From assembly GCA_964035575.1 (NCBI GenBank), contig OZ037857.1, forward strand, positions 806,001-870,000: a stretch of 64,000 nt of DNA, written 5' to 3'. Made by a program: the position numbers and the translations under genes. The notes under the pieces are model-generated. The model had not been told where the DNA came from. It saw only the letters and a program-made list of their open reading frames with translations, and made no database searches. Positions within the stretch are counted from its first letter, which is position 1. Every line of letters starts with the position of its first letter. Source of the stretch: Rhynchopus sp. YZ270_cl-10. Lineage: Eukaryota > Euglenozoa > Diplonemea > Diplonemida > Diplonemidae. Positions 42,121 through 54,615 of the stretch are shown in pieces.

Positions 42121-45100
42121 TTCTAACGCGTCCGTTCTAACGCACCGGTTTCAACGCGTCTGTTGTAACGCATCGGTTTCAACGCGTCCGTTGTAACGCA
42201 CCGGTTTCAACACGTCCGTTTTAACGCACCGGTTTCAACGCGTCCGTTGTAACGCACCGGTTTCAACACGTCCGTTTTAACGCACCGGTTTCAACGCGTC
42301 TGTTGTAACGCATCGGTTTCAACGCGTCCGTTGTAACGCATCGGTTTCAACGCGTCTGTTGTAACGCACCGGTTTCATCGCGTCCGTTGTAACGCATTGG
42401 TTTCAACGCGTCTGTTGTAACGCACCGGTTTCAACGCGTCTGTTGTAACGCATCGGTTTCAACGCGTCCGTTGTAACGCATCGGTTTCAACGCGTCTGTT
42501 GTAACGCACCGGTTTCATCGCGTCCGTTGTAACGCATTGGTTTCAACGCGTCCGTTGTAACGCACCGGTTTCAACGCGTCTGTTGTAACGCACCGGTTTC
42601 AACGCGTCCGTTGTAACGCATCGGTTTCAACGCGTCTGTTGTAACGCACCGGTTTCATCGCGTCCGTTGTAACGCATTGGTTTCAACGCGTCCGTTTTAA
42701 CGCACCGGTTTCAACGCGTCCGTTGTAACGCATTGGTTTCAACGCGTCCGTTCTAACGCACCGGTTTCAACGCGTCTGTTGTAACGCACCGGTTTCAACG
42801 CGTCCGTTCTAACGCACCGGTTTCGACGCGTCCGTTCTAACGCACCGGTTTCAACGCGTCCGTTTTAACGCACCGGTTTCAACGCGTCCGTTGTAACGCA
42901 TTGGTTTCAACGCGTCCGTTTTAACGCACCGGTTTCAACGCGTCCGTTCTAACGCACCGGTTTCAACGCGTCTGTTGTAACGCACCGGTTTCAACGCGTC
43001 CGTTCTAACGCACCGGTTTCAACGCGTCCGTTTTAACGCACCGGTTTCAACGCGTCCGTTGTAACGCATTGGTTTCAACGCGTCCGTTTTAACGCACCGG
43101 TTTCAACGCGTCCGTTCTAACGCACCGGTTTCAACGCGTCTGTTGTAACGCACCGATTTCAACACGTCCGTTGTAACGCATCGGTTTCAACGCGTCCGTT
43201 GTAACGCACCGGTTTCAACACGTCCGTTTTTACGCACCGGTTTCAACGCGTCCGTTGTAACGCATCGGTTTCAACGCGTCCGTTGTAACGCACCGGTTTC
43301 AACGCGTCTGTTGTAACGCACCGGTTTCAACGCGTCCGTTCTAACGCACCGGTTTCAACGCGTCCGTTCTAACGCACCGGTTTCAACGCGTCCGTTGTAA
43401 CGCACCGGTTTCAACGCGTCCGTTCTAACGCACCGGTTTCAACGCGTCCGTTGTAACGCACCGGTTTCAACGCGTCTGTTGTAACGCACCGATTTCAACA
43501 CGTCCGTTGTAACGCATCGGTTTCAACGCGTCCGTTGTAACGCACCGGTTTCAACACGTCCGTTGTAACGCACCGATTTCAACACGTCCGTTGTAACGCA
43601 TCGGTTTCAACGCGTCCGTTGTAACGCACCGGTTTCAACGCGTCCGTTGTAACGCATCGGTTTCAACGCGTCCGTTGTAACGCATCGGTTTCAACGCGTC
43701 TGTTGTAACGCAACGGTTTCAACACGTCCGTTGTAACGCATCGGTTTCAACGCGTCCGTTGTAACGCACCGGTTTCAACGCGTCTGTTGTAACGCACCGA
43801 TTTCAACACGTCCGTTGTAACGCATCGGTTTCAACGCGTCCGTTGTAACGCACCGGTTTCAACACGTCCGTTGTAACGCACCGATTTCAACACGTCCGTT
43901 GTAACGCATCGGTTTCAACGCGTCCGTTGTAACGCACCGGTTTCAACGCGTCCGTTGTAACGCATCGGTTTCAACGCGTCCGTTGTAACGCATCGGTTTC
44001 AACGCGTCTGTTGTAACGCAACGGTTTCAACACGTCCGTTGTAACGCATCGGTTTCAACGCGTCCGTTGTAACGCAACGGTTTCAACACGTCCGTTGTAA
44101 CGCACCGGTTTCAACGCGTCTGTTGTAACGCAACGGTTTCAACGCGTCCGTTTTAACGCATCGGTTTCAACGCGTCCGTTGTAACGCATCGGTTTCAACG
44201 CGTCCGTTGTAACGCATCGGTTTCAACGCGTCCGTTGTAACGCACCGGTTTCAACACGTCCATTGTAACGCATCGGTTTCAACGCGTCCGTTGTAACGCA
44301 CCGGTTTCAACGCGTCTGTTGTAACGCAACGGTTTCAACGCGTCCGTTTTAACGCATCGGTTTCAACGCGTCCGTTGTAACGCACCGGTTTCAACGCGTC
44401 CGTTGTAACGCACCGGTTTCAACGCGTCCGTTGTAACGCATCGGTTTCAACGCGTCCGTTGTAACGCACCGGTTTCAACGCGTCCGTTGTAACGCATCGG
44501 TTTCAACGCGTCCGTTGTAACGCACCGGTTTCAACGCGTCTGTTGTAACGCAACGGTTTCAACGCGTCCGTTTTAACGCATCGGTTTCAACGCGTCCGTT
44601 TTAACGCATCGGTTTCAACGCGTCCGTTGTAACGCATCGGTTTCAACGCGTCCGTTTTAACGCACCGGTTTCAACGCGTCCGTTATAACGCACCGGTTTC
44701 AACACGTCCGTTGTAACGCATCGGTTTCAACGCGTCCGTTGTAACGCACCGGTTTCAACGCGTCCGTTGTAACGCATCGGTTTCAACGCGTCCGTTGTAA
44801 CGCACCGGTTTCAACGCGTCCGTTGTAACGCATCGGTTTCAACGCGTCCGTTGTAACGCATCGGTTTCAACGCGTCCGTTTTAACGCACCGGTTTCAACG
44901 CGTCCGTTATAACGCACCGGTTTCAACACGTCCGTTGTAACGCATCGGTTTCAACGCGTCTGTTGTAACGCAACGGTTTCAACGCGTCCGTTGTAACGCA
45001 TCGGTTTCAACGCGTCCGTTGTAACGCACCGGTTTCAACGCGTCCGTTGTAACGCATCGGTTTCAACGCGTCCGTTGTAACGCATCGGTTTCAACGCGTC

Positions 45101-48100
45101 CGTTGTAACGCACCGGTTTCAACGCGTCCGTTGTAACGCACCGGTTTCAACGCGTCTGTTGTAACGCATCGGTTTCAACGCGTCCGTTGTAACGCATCGG
45201 TTTCAACGCGTCCGTTGTAACGCACCGGTTTCAACGCGTCCGTTGTAACGCATCGGTTTCAACGCGTCCGTTGTAACGCACCGGTTTCAACGCGTCCGTT
45301 GTAACGCATCGGTTTCAACGCGTCCGTTGTAACGCACCGGTTTCAACGCGTCCGTTGTAACGCACCGGTTTCAACGCGTCCGTTGTAACGCATCGGTTTC
45401 AACGCGTCCGTTGTAACGCATCGGTTTCAACGCGTCCGTTGTAACGCACCGGTTTCAACGCGTCCGTTGTAACGCATCGGTTTCAACGCGTCCGTTGTAA
45501 CGCACCGGTTTCAACGCGTCCGTTTTAAGGCATCGGTTTCAACGCGTCCGTTGTAACGCACCGGTTTCAACGCGTCCGTTGTAACGCACCGGTTTCAACG
45601 CGTCTGTTGTAACGCATCGGTTTCAACACGTCCGTTGTAACGCATCGGTTTCAACGCGTCCGTTGTAACGCATCGGTTTCAACGCGTCCGTTTTAACGCA
45701 TCGGTTTCAACGCGTCCGTTGTAACGCACCGGTTTCAACGCGTCCGTTTTAACGCATCGGTTTCAACGCGTCCGTTGTAACGCATCGGTTTCAACGCGTC
45801 CGTTTTAACGCACCGGTTTCAACGCGTCCGTTGTAACGCACCGGTTTCAACGCGTCTGTTGTAACGCATCGGTTTCAACACGTCCGTTGTAACGCATCGG
45901 TTTCAACGCGTCCGTTGTAACGCATCGGTTTCAACGCGTCCGTTTTAACGCACCGGTTTCAACGCGTCCGTTGTAACGAATCGGTTTCAACGCGTCCGTT
46001 GTAACGCATCGGTTTCAACACGTCCGTTGTAACGCATCGGTTTCAACACGTCCGTTGTAACGCACCGGTTTCAACACGTCCGTTGTAACACATCGGTTTC
46101 AACGCGTCCGTTTTAACGCACCGGTTTCAACGCGTCCGTTGTAACGCATCGGTTTCAACGCGTCCGTTTTAAGGCACCGGTTTCAACGAGTCCGTTCTAA
46201 CGCACCGGTTTCAACGCGTCCGTTCTAACGCACCGGTTTCAACGCGTCCGTTTTAAGGCACCGGTTTCAACGCGTCTGTTGTAACGCACCGGTTTCAACG
46301 CGTCCGTTTTAAGGCACCGGTTTCAACGCGTCCGTTTTGGCGCACCGGTTTCAATGCGTCCGTTTTAACGCACCGGTTTCAACGCGTCTGTTGTAACGCA
46401 TCGGTTTCAACGCGTCCGTTGTAACGCACCGGTTTCAACACGTCCGTTTTAACGCACCGGTTTCAACGCGTCCGTTGTAACGCACCGGTTTCAACACGTC
46501 CGTTGTAACGCATCGGTTTCAACGCGTCCGTTGTAACGCATCGGTTTCAACGCGTCCGTTGTAACGCATCGGTTTCAACGCGTCCGTTGTAACGCATCGG
46601 TTTCAACGCGTCCGTTGTAACGCACCGGTTTCAACGCGTCTGTTGTAACGCATCGGTTTCAACGCGTCCGTTGTAACGCATCGGTTTCAACGCGTCCGTT
46701 GTAACGCACCGGTTTCAACGCGTCTGTTGTAACGCATCGGTTTCAACACGTCCGTTGTAACGCATCGGTTTCAACGCGTCCGTTGTAACGCATCGGTTTC
46801 AACGCGTCCGTTGTAACGCACCGGTTTCAACGCGTCCGTTGTAACGCACCGGTTTCAACGCGTCTGTTGTAACGCATCGGTTTCAACACGTCCGTTGTAA
46901 CGCATCGGTTTCAACGCGTCCGTTGTAACGCATCGGTTTCAACGCGTCCGTTGTAACGCACCGGTTTCAACGCGTCCGTTGTAACGCACCGGTTTCAACG
47001 CGTCTGTTGTAACGCATCGGTTTCAACACGTCCGTTGTAACGCATCGGTTTCAACGCGTCTGTTGTAACGCATCGGTTTCAACGCGTCCGTTGTAACGCA
47101 CCGGTTTCAACGCGTCTGTTGTAACGCATCGGTTTCAACGCGTCCGTTGTAACGCACCGGTTTCAACGCGTCTGTTGTAACGCAACGGTTTCAACGCGTC
47201 CGTTGTAACGCACCGGTTTCAACACGTCCGTTTTAACGCACCGGTTTCAACGCGTCCGTTGTAACGCACCGATTTCAACACGTCCGTTGTAACGCATCGG
47301 TTTCAACGCGTCCGTTGTAACGCACCGGTTTCAACACGTCCGTTTTAACGCACCGGTTTCAACGCGTCCGTTGTAACGCATCGGTTTCAACGCGTCCGTT
47401 GTAACGCACCGGTTTCAACGCGTCCGTTGTAACGCACCGATTTCAACACGTCCGTTGTAACGCATCGGTTTCAACGCGTCCGTTGTAACGCACCGGTTTC
47501 AACGCGTCCGTTGTAACGCACCGGTTTCAACGCGTCTGTTGTAACGCACCGATTTCAACGCGTCTGTTGTAACGCATCGGTTTCAACGCGTCCGTTGTAA
47601 CGCACCGGTTTCAACACGTCCGTTTTAACGCACCGGTTTCAACGCGTCCGTTGTAACGCACCGATTTCAACACGTCCGTTGTAACGCATCGGTTTCAACG
47701 CGTCCGTTGTAACGCACCGATTTCAACACGTCCGTTGTAACGCATCGGTTTCAACGCGTCCGTTGTAACGCACCGGTTTCAACGCGTCCGTTGTAACGCA
47801 TCGGTTTCAACGCGTCCGTTGTAACGCATCGGTTTCAACGCGTCTGTTGTAACGCAACGGTTTCAACACGTCCGTTGTAACGCATCGGTTTCAACGCGTC
47901 CGTTGTAACGCATCGGTTTCAACACGTCCGTTGTAACGCATCGGTTTCAACACGTCCGTTGTAACGCATCGGTTTCAACGCGTCTGTTGTAACGCAACGG
48001 TTTCAACACGTCCGTTGTAACGCACCGGTTTCAACGCGTCTGTTGTAACGCAACGGTTTCAACGCGTCCGTTTTAACGCATCGGTTTCAACGCGTCCGTT

Positions 48101-49089
48101 GTAACGCATCGGTTTCAACGCGTCCGTTGTAACGCACCGGTTTCAACGCGTCCGTTGTAACGCATCGGTTTCAACGCGTCCGTTGTAACGCACCGGTTTC
48201 AACGCGTCCGTTGTAACGCATCGGTTTCAACGCGTCCGTTGTAACGCACCGGTTTCAACGCGTCCGTTGTAACGCATCGGTTTCAACGCGTCCGTTGTAA
48301 CGCATCGGTTTCAACGCGTCCGTTGTAACGCACCGGTTTCAACGCGTCCGTTGTAACGCACCGGTTTCAACGCGTCCGTTGTAACGCATCGGTTTCAACG
48401 CGTCCGTTGTAACGCATCGGTTTCAACGCGTCCGTTGTAACGCACCGGTTTCAACGCGTCCGTTGTAACGCACCGGTTTCAACGCGTCTGTTGTAACGCA
48501 TCGGTTTCAACACGTCCGTTGTAACGCATCGGTTTCAACGCGTCCGTTGTAACGCATCGGTTTCAACGCGTCCGTTTTAACGCATCGGTTTCAACGCGTC
48601 CGTTGTAACGCACCGGTTTCAACGCGTCCGTTTTAACGCATCGGTTTCAACGCGTCCGTTGTAACGCATCGGTTTCAACGCGTCCGTTTTAACGCACCGG
48701 TTTCAACGCGTCCGTTGTAACGCACCGGTTTCAACGCGTCTGTTGTAACGCATCGGTTTCAACACGTCCGTTGTAACGCATCGGTTTCAACGCGTCCGTT
48801 GTAACGCATCGGTTTCAACGCGTCCGTTTTAACGCACCGGTTTCAACGCGTCCGTTGTAACGAATCGGTTTCAACGCGTCCGTTGTAACGCATCGGTTTC
48901 AACACGTCCGTTGTAACGCATCGGTTTCAACACGTCCGTTGTAACGCATCGGTTTCAACACGTCCGTTGTAACGCATCGGTTTCAACGCGTCCGTTTTAA
49001 CGCACCGGTTTCAACGCGTCCGTTGTAACGCATTGGTTTCAACGCGTCCGTTTTAACGCACCGGTTTCAACGCGTCCGTTCTAACGCGT
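42121..49089. repeat. Duplicated ~6.96-kb block carrying a half-unit deletion
   Basis: The same 14-bp loss, reading TTCTAACGCGTCCGTTCTAA, is found at 42121 and 49079, 6,958 bp apart (248.5 units). Three A8-to-T marker units follow each copy at the same distances (42378, 42518, 42658 and 49336, 49476, 49616). A shared rare deletion with shared downstream markers is best explained by duplication of one ancestral block. Confidence 0.8.
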
Positions 49090-52000
49090 CCGTTCTAACG
49101 CACCGGTTTCAACGCGTCTGTTGTAACGCATCGGTTTCAACGCGTCCGTTGTAACGCACCGGTTTCAACACGTCCGTTTTAACGCACCGGTTTCAACGCG
49201 TCCGTTGTAACGCACCGGTTTCAACACGTCCGTTTTAACGCACCGGTTTCAACGCGTCTGTTGTAACGCATCGGTTTCAACGCGTCCGTTGTAACGCATC
49301 GGTTTCAACGCGTCTGTTGTAACGCACCGGTTTCATCGCGTCCGTTGTAACGCATTGGTTTCAACGCGTCTGTTGTAACGCACCGGTTTCAACGCGTCTG
49401 TTGTAACGCATCGGTTTCAACGCGTCCGTTGTAACGCATCGGTTTCAACGCGTCTGTTGTAACGCACCGGTTTCATCGCGTCCGTTGTAACGCATTGGTT
49501 TCAACGCGTCCGTTGTAACGCACCGGTTTCAACGCGTCTGTTGTAACGCACCGGTTTCAACGCGTCCGTTGTAACGCATCGGTTTCAACGCGTCTGTTGT
49601 AACGCACCGGTTTCATCGCGTCCGTTGTAACGCATTGGTTTCAACGCGTCCGTTTTAACGCACCGGTTTCAACGCGTCCGTTGTAACGCATTGGTTTCAA
49701 CGCGTCCGTTCTAACGCACCGGTTTCAACGCGTCTGTTGTAACGCACCGGTTTCAACGCGTCCGTTCTAACGCACCGGTTTCGACGCGTCCGTTCTAACG
49801 CACCGGTTTCAACGCGTCCGTTTTAACGCACCGGTTTCAACGCGTCCGTTGTAACGCATTGGTTTCAACGCGTCCGTTTTAACGCACCGGTTTCAACGCG
49901 TCCGTTCTAACGCACCGGTTTCAACGCGTCTGTTGTAACGCACCGGTTTCAACGCGTCCGTTCTAACGCACCGGTTTCAACGCGTCCGTTTTAACGCACC
50001 GGTTTCAACGCGTCCGTTGTAACGCATTGGTTTCAACGCGTCCGTTTTAACGCACCGGTTTCAACGCGTCCGTTCTAACGCACCGGTTTCAACGCGTCTG
50101 TTGTAACGCACCGATTTCAACACGTCCGTTGTAACGCATCGGTTTCAACGCGTCCGTTGTAACGCACCGGTTTCAACACGTCCGTTTTTACGCACCGGTT
50201 TCAACGCGTCCGTTGTAACGCATCGGTTTCAACGCGTCCGTTGTAACGCACCGGTTTCAACGCGTCTGTTGTAACGCACCGGTTTCAACGCGTCCGTTCT
50301 AACGCACCGGTTTCAACGCGTCCGTTCTAACGCACCGGTTTCAACGCGTCCGTTGTAACGCACCGGTTTCAACGCGTCCGTTCTAACGCACCGGTTTCAA
50401 CGCGTCCGTTGTAACGCACCGGTTTCAACGCGTCTGTTGTAACGCACCGATTTCAACACGTCCGTTGTAACGCATCGGTTTCAACGCGTCCGTTGTAACG
50501 CACCGGTTTCAACACGTCCGTTGTAACGCACCGATTTCAACACGTCCGTTGTAACGCATCGGTTTCAACGCGTCCGTTGTAACGCACCGGTTTCAACGCG
50601 TCCGTTGTAACGCATCGGTTTCAACGCGTCCGTTGTAACGCATCGGTTTCAACGCGTCTGTTGTAACGCAACGGTTTCAACACGTCCGTTGTAACGCATC
50701 GGTTTCAACGCGTCCGTTGTAACGCAACGGTTTCAACACGTCCGTTGTAACGCACCGGTTTCAACGCGTCTGTTGTAACGCAACGGTTTCAACGCGTCCG
50801 TTTTAACGCATCGGTTTCAACGCGTCCGTTGTAACGCATCGGTTTCAACGCGTCCGTTGTAACGCATCGGTTTCAACGCGTCCGTTGTAACGCACCGGTT
50901 TCAACACGTCCATTGTAACGCATCGGTTTCAACGCGTCCGTTGTAACGCACCGGTTTCAACGCGTCTGTTGTAACGCAACGGTTTCAACGCGTCCGTTGT
51001 AACGCATCGGTTTCAACGCGTCCGTTGTAACGCACCGGTTTCAACGCGTCTGTTGTAACGCAACGGTTTCAACGCGTCCGTTTTAACGCATCGGTTTCAA
51101 CGCGTCCGTTGTAACGCATCGGTTTCAACGCGTCCGTTTTAACGCACCGGTTTCAACGCGTCCGTTGTAACGCACCGGTTTCAACGCGTCCGTTGTAACG
51201 CATCGGTTTCAACGCGTCCGTTGTAACGCACCGGTTTCAACGCGTCCGTTGTAACGCATCGGTTTCAACACGTCCGTTGTAACGCATCGGTTTCAACGCG
51301 TCCGTTGTAACGCATCGGTTTCAACGCGTCCGTTTTAACGCACCGGTTTCAACGCGTCCGTTGTAACGAATCGGTTTCAACGCGTCCGTTGTAACGCATC
51401 GGTTTCAACACGTCCGTTGTAACGCATCGGTTTCAACACGTCCGTTGTAACGCATCGGTTTCAACACGTCCGTTGTAACGCATCGGTTTCAACGCGTCCG
51501 TTTTAACGCACCGGTTTCAACGCGTCCGTTGTAACGCATCGGTTTCAACACGTCTGTTGTAACGCATCGGTTTCAACGCGTCCGTTGTAACGCATCGGTT
51601 TCAACGCGTCTGTTGTAACGCATCGGTTTCAACGCGTCCGTTGTAACGCATCGGTTTCAACACGTCCGTTGTAACGCATCGGTTTCAACGCGTCCGTTGT
51701 AACGCACCGGTTTCAACACGTCCGTTGTAACACATCGGTTTCAACGCGTCCGTTTTAACGCACCGGTTTCAACGCGTCCGTTGTAACGCACCGGTTTCAA
51801 CGCGTCCGTTGTAACGCATCGGTTTCAACGCGTCCGTTTTAAGGCACCGGTTTCAACGAGTCCGTTCTAACGCACCGGTTTCAACGCGTCCGTTTTAACG
51901 CACCGGTTTCAACGCGTCCGTTTTAAGGCACCGGTTTCAACGCGTCTGTTGTAACGCACCGGTTTCAACGCGTCCGTTTTAAGGCACCGGTTTCAACGCG

Positions 52001-54370
52001 TCCGTTTTGACGCACCGGTTTCAATGCGTCCGTTTTAACGCACCGGTTTCAACGCGTCTGTTGTAACGCATCGGTTTCAACGCGTCCGTTGTAACGCATC
52101 GGTTTCAACGCGTCCGTTGTAACGCACCGGTTTCAACGCGTCTGTTGTAACGCAACGGTTTCAACGCGTCCGTTTTAACGCATCGGTTTCAACGCGTCCG
52201 TTGTAACGCATCGGTTTCAACGCGTCCGTTTTAACGCACCGGTTTCAACGCGTCTGTTGTAACGCATCGGTTTCAACGCGTCCGTTGTAACGCACCGGTT
52301 TCAACGCGTCCGTTTTAAGGCACCGGTTTCAACGCGTCTGTTGTAACGCACCGGTTTCAACGCGTCCGTTTTAAGGCACCGGTTTCAACGCGTCCGTTTT
52401 GACGCACCGGTTTCAATGCGTCCGTTTTGACGCACCGGTTTCAATGCGTCCGTTTTAACGCACCGGTTTCAACGCGTCCGTTTTGACGCACCGGTTTCAA
52501 TGCGTCCGTTTTAACGCACCGGTTTCAACGCGTCTGTTGTAACGCACCGGTTTCAACGCGTCTGTTGTAACGCATCGGTTTCAACGCGTCTGTTGTAACG
52601 CACCGGTTTCATCGCGTCCGTTGTAACGCATTGGTTTCAACGAGTCCGTTTTAACACACCGGTTTCAACGCGTCCGTTGTAACGCATTGGTTTCAACGCG
52701 TCCGTTTTAACGCACCGGTTTCAACGCGTCCGTTCTAACGCACCGGTTTCAACGCGTCTGTTGTAACGCACCGGTTTCAACGCGTCCGTTCTAACGCACC
52801 GGTTTCAACGCGTCCGTTCTAACGCACCGGTTTCAACGCGTCCGTTTTAACGCACCGGTTTCAACGCGTCCGTTGTAACGCACCGGTTTCAACGCGTCTG
52901 TTGTAACGCACCGGTTTCAACGCGTCCGTTGTAACGCATTGGTTTCAACGCGTCCGTTTTAACGCACCGGTTTCAACGCGTCCGTTGTAACGCATTGGTT
53001 TCAACGCGTCCGTTTTAACGCACCGGTTTCAACGCGTCCGTTCTAACGCACCGGTTTCAACGCGTCTGTTGTAACGCACCGGTTTCAACGCGTCCGTTCT
53101 AACGCACCGGTTTCAACGCGTCCGTTCTAACGCACCGGTTTCAACGCGTCCGTTTTAACGCACCGGTTTCAACGCGTCCGTTGTAACGCACCGGTTTCAA
53201 CACGTCCGTTTTAACGCACCGGTTTCAACGCGTCCGTTGTAACGCACCGGTTTCAACACGTCCGTTGTAACGCATCGGTTTCAACGCGTCCGTTGTAACG
53301 CACCGGTTTCAACGCGTCTGTTGTAACGCATCGGTTTCAACACGTCCGTTGTAACGCATCGGTTTCAACGCGTCCGTTGTAACGCATCGGTTTCAACACG
53401 TCCGTTGTAACGCATCGGTTTCAACGCGTCCGTTGTAACGCATCGGTTTCAACGCGTCCGTTGTAACGCACCGGTTTCAACACGTCCATTGTAACGCATC
53501 GGTTTCAACGCGTCCGTTGTAACGCACCGGTTTCAACGCGTCTGTTGTAACGCAACGGTTTCAACGCGTCCGTTTTAACGCATCGGTTTCAACGCGTCCG
53601 TTGTAACGCATCGGTTTCAACGCGTCCGTTTTAACGCACCGGTTTCAACGCGTCTGTTGTAACGCATCGGTTTCAACACGTCCGTTGTAACGCATCGGTT
53701 TCAACGCGTCCGTTGTAACGCATGGGTTTCAACGCGTCCGTTGTAACGCACCGGTTTCAACGCGTCTGTTGTAACGCAACGGTTTCAACACGTCCGTTGT
53801 AACGCACCGGTTTCAACACGTCCGTTGTAACGCATCGGTTTCAACACGTCCGTTGTAACGCATCGGTTTCAACGCGTCCGTTGTAACGCATCGGTTTCAA
53901 CGCGTCCGTTTTAACGCACCGGTTTCAACGCGTCCGTTGTAACGCACCGGTTTCAACGCGTCCGTTGTAACGCATCGGTTTCAACGCGTCCGTTGTAACG
54001 CATCGGTTTCAACACGTCCGTTGTAACGCATCGATTTCAACGCGTCCGTTTTAACGCACCGGTTTCAACGCGTCTGTTGTAACGCACCGGTTTCAACGCG
54101 TCCGTTGTAACGCACCGGTTTCAACGCGTCCGTTGTATCGCATCGGTTTCAACGCGTCCGTTGTAACGCATCGGTTTCAACGCGTCCGTTGTAACGCACC
54201 GGTTTCAACGCGTCCGTTGTAACGCACCGGTTTCGACGCGTCCGTTCTAACGCACCGGTTTCAACGCGTCCGTTTTAACGCACCGGTTTCAACGCGTCCG
54301 TTGTAACGCATCGGTTTCAACGCGTCCGTTCTAACGCACCGGTTTCAATGCGTTGGTTGTACCGCATCGG

Positions 54371-54615
54371 CACACTTTCAGATAACGAGTACAGAGCTGC
54401 TGAGCGAGAAGACTTGAAGAGTGACAGGAAGGTAGCAGCTGGAGGTTGGTATTGATCTCTTTCGGGCTGTAATGCTACCTTCAGAAATGTCTCACTTAGC
54501 AACTAACGTAGCTGAGAAAGATGCCAAGATGGTATTAGGAAGTACATGTTGCGTTTGTGGTCATCCGTTTCTAAAGGACCGACATTGGGAGAAGCCTAAC
54601 TAGAACCTGGTTATA
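54371..54615 (+). pseudogene. Broken unrecognised reading frame beside the array
   Basis: From 54436 the + strand reads in one frame through a protein-like stretch that contains a Cys-Cys-x-Cys cluster (residues encoded near 54565-54576), then meets TAG at 54601. The same frame continues downstream into the 54616-55260 region. A different frame (54348-54455) is also protein-like and runs out of the last array unit. The likely reading is the decayed 5' part of a host gene truncated by the array edge. I do not recognise the family, and nothing marks it as a mobile element. Confidence 0.35.

Larger units (their letters stand above)
1086..54370. repeat. Giant satellite array of a 28-bp unit, ~1,900 copies
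   Basis: The consensus unit is the 14-mer GGTTTCAACGCGTC followed by the 14-mer CGTTGTAACGCACC. Copies abut without spacers for 53.3 kb. Numbering the unit from its first G, most variation is at position 10 (G/A), 15 (C/T), 19 (G/T/C/A), 27 (C/T/A) and 28 (C/T), with rarer changes at 2, 8, 11 and 23. The consensus has five CpGs per unit. Every reading frame meets a stop within 84 nt on both strands (TAA on +, TGA on -), so the array does not code for protein. Marker variants recur at exact multiples of 28 bp, showing block duplications within the array. The array begins as degenerate units at about 1086 and fades out at 54341-54370. A centromeric, subtelomeric or other heterochromatic satellite is possible; the sequence alone does not say which. 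Confidence 0.98.

Noticed and set aside
1086-54370. The array as a CRISPR locus
   Set aside because: Copies abut with no unique spacers, the unit is present ~1,900 times, and no cas-like gene is nearby.
1086-54370. The array as a repeat-coding region of a giant protein
   Set aside because: The 28-bp unit is not a multiple of three, and every frame on both strands meets a stop within 84 nt.
1086-54370. A CENP-B box in the unit
   Set aside because: CCGTT-N2-AACG looks similar at first, but the second conserved half (CGGG at the fixed spacing) is missing, so the essential bases do not match.
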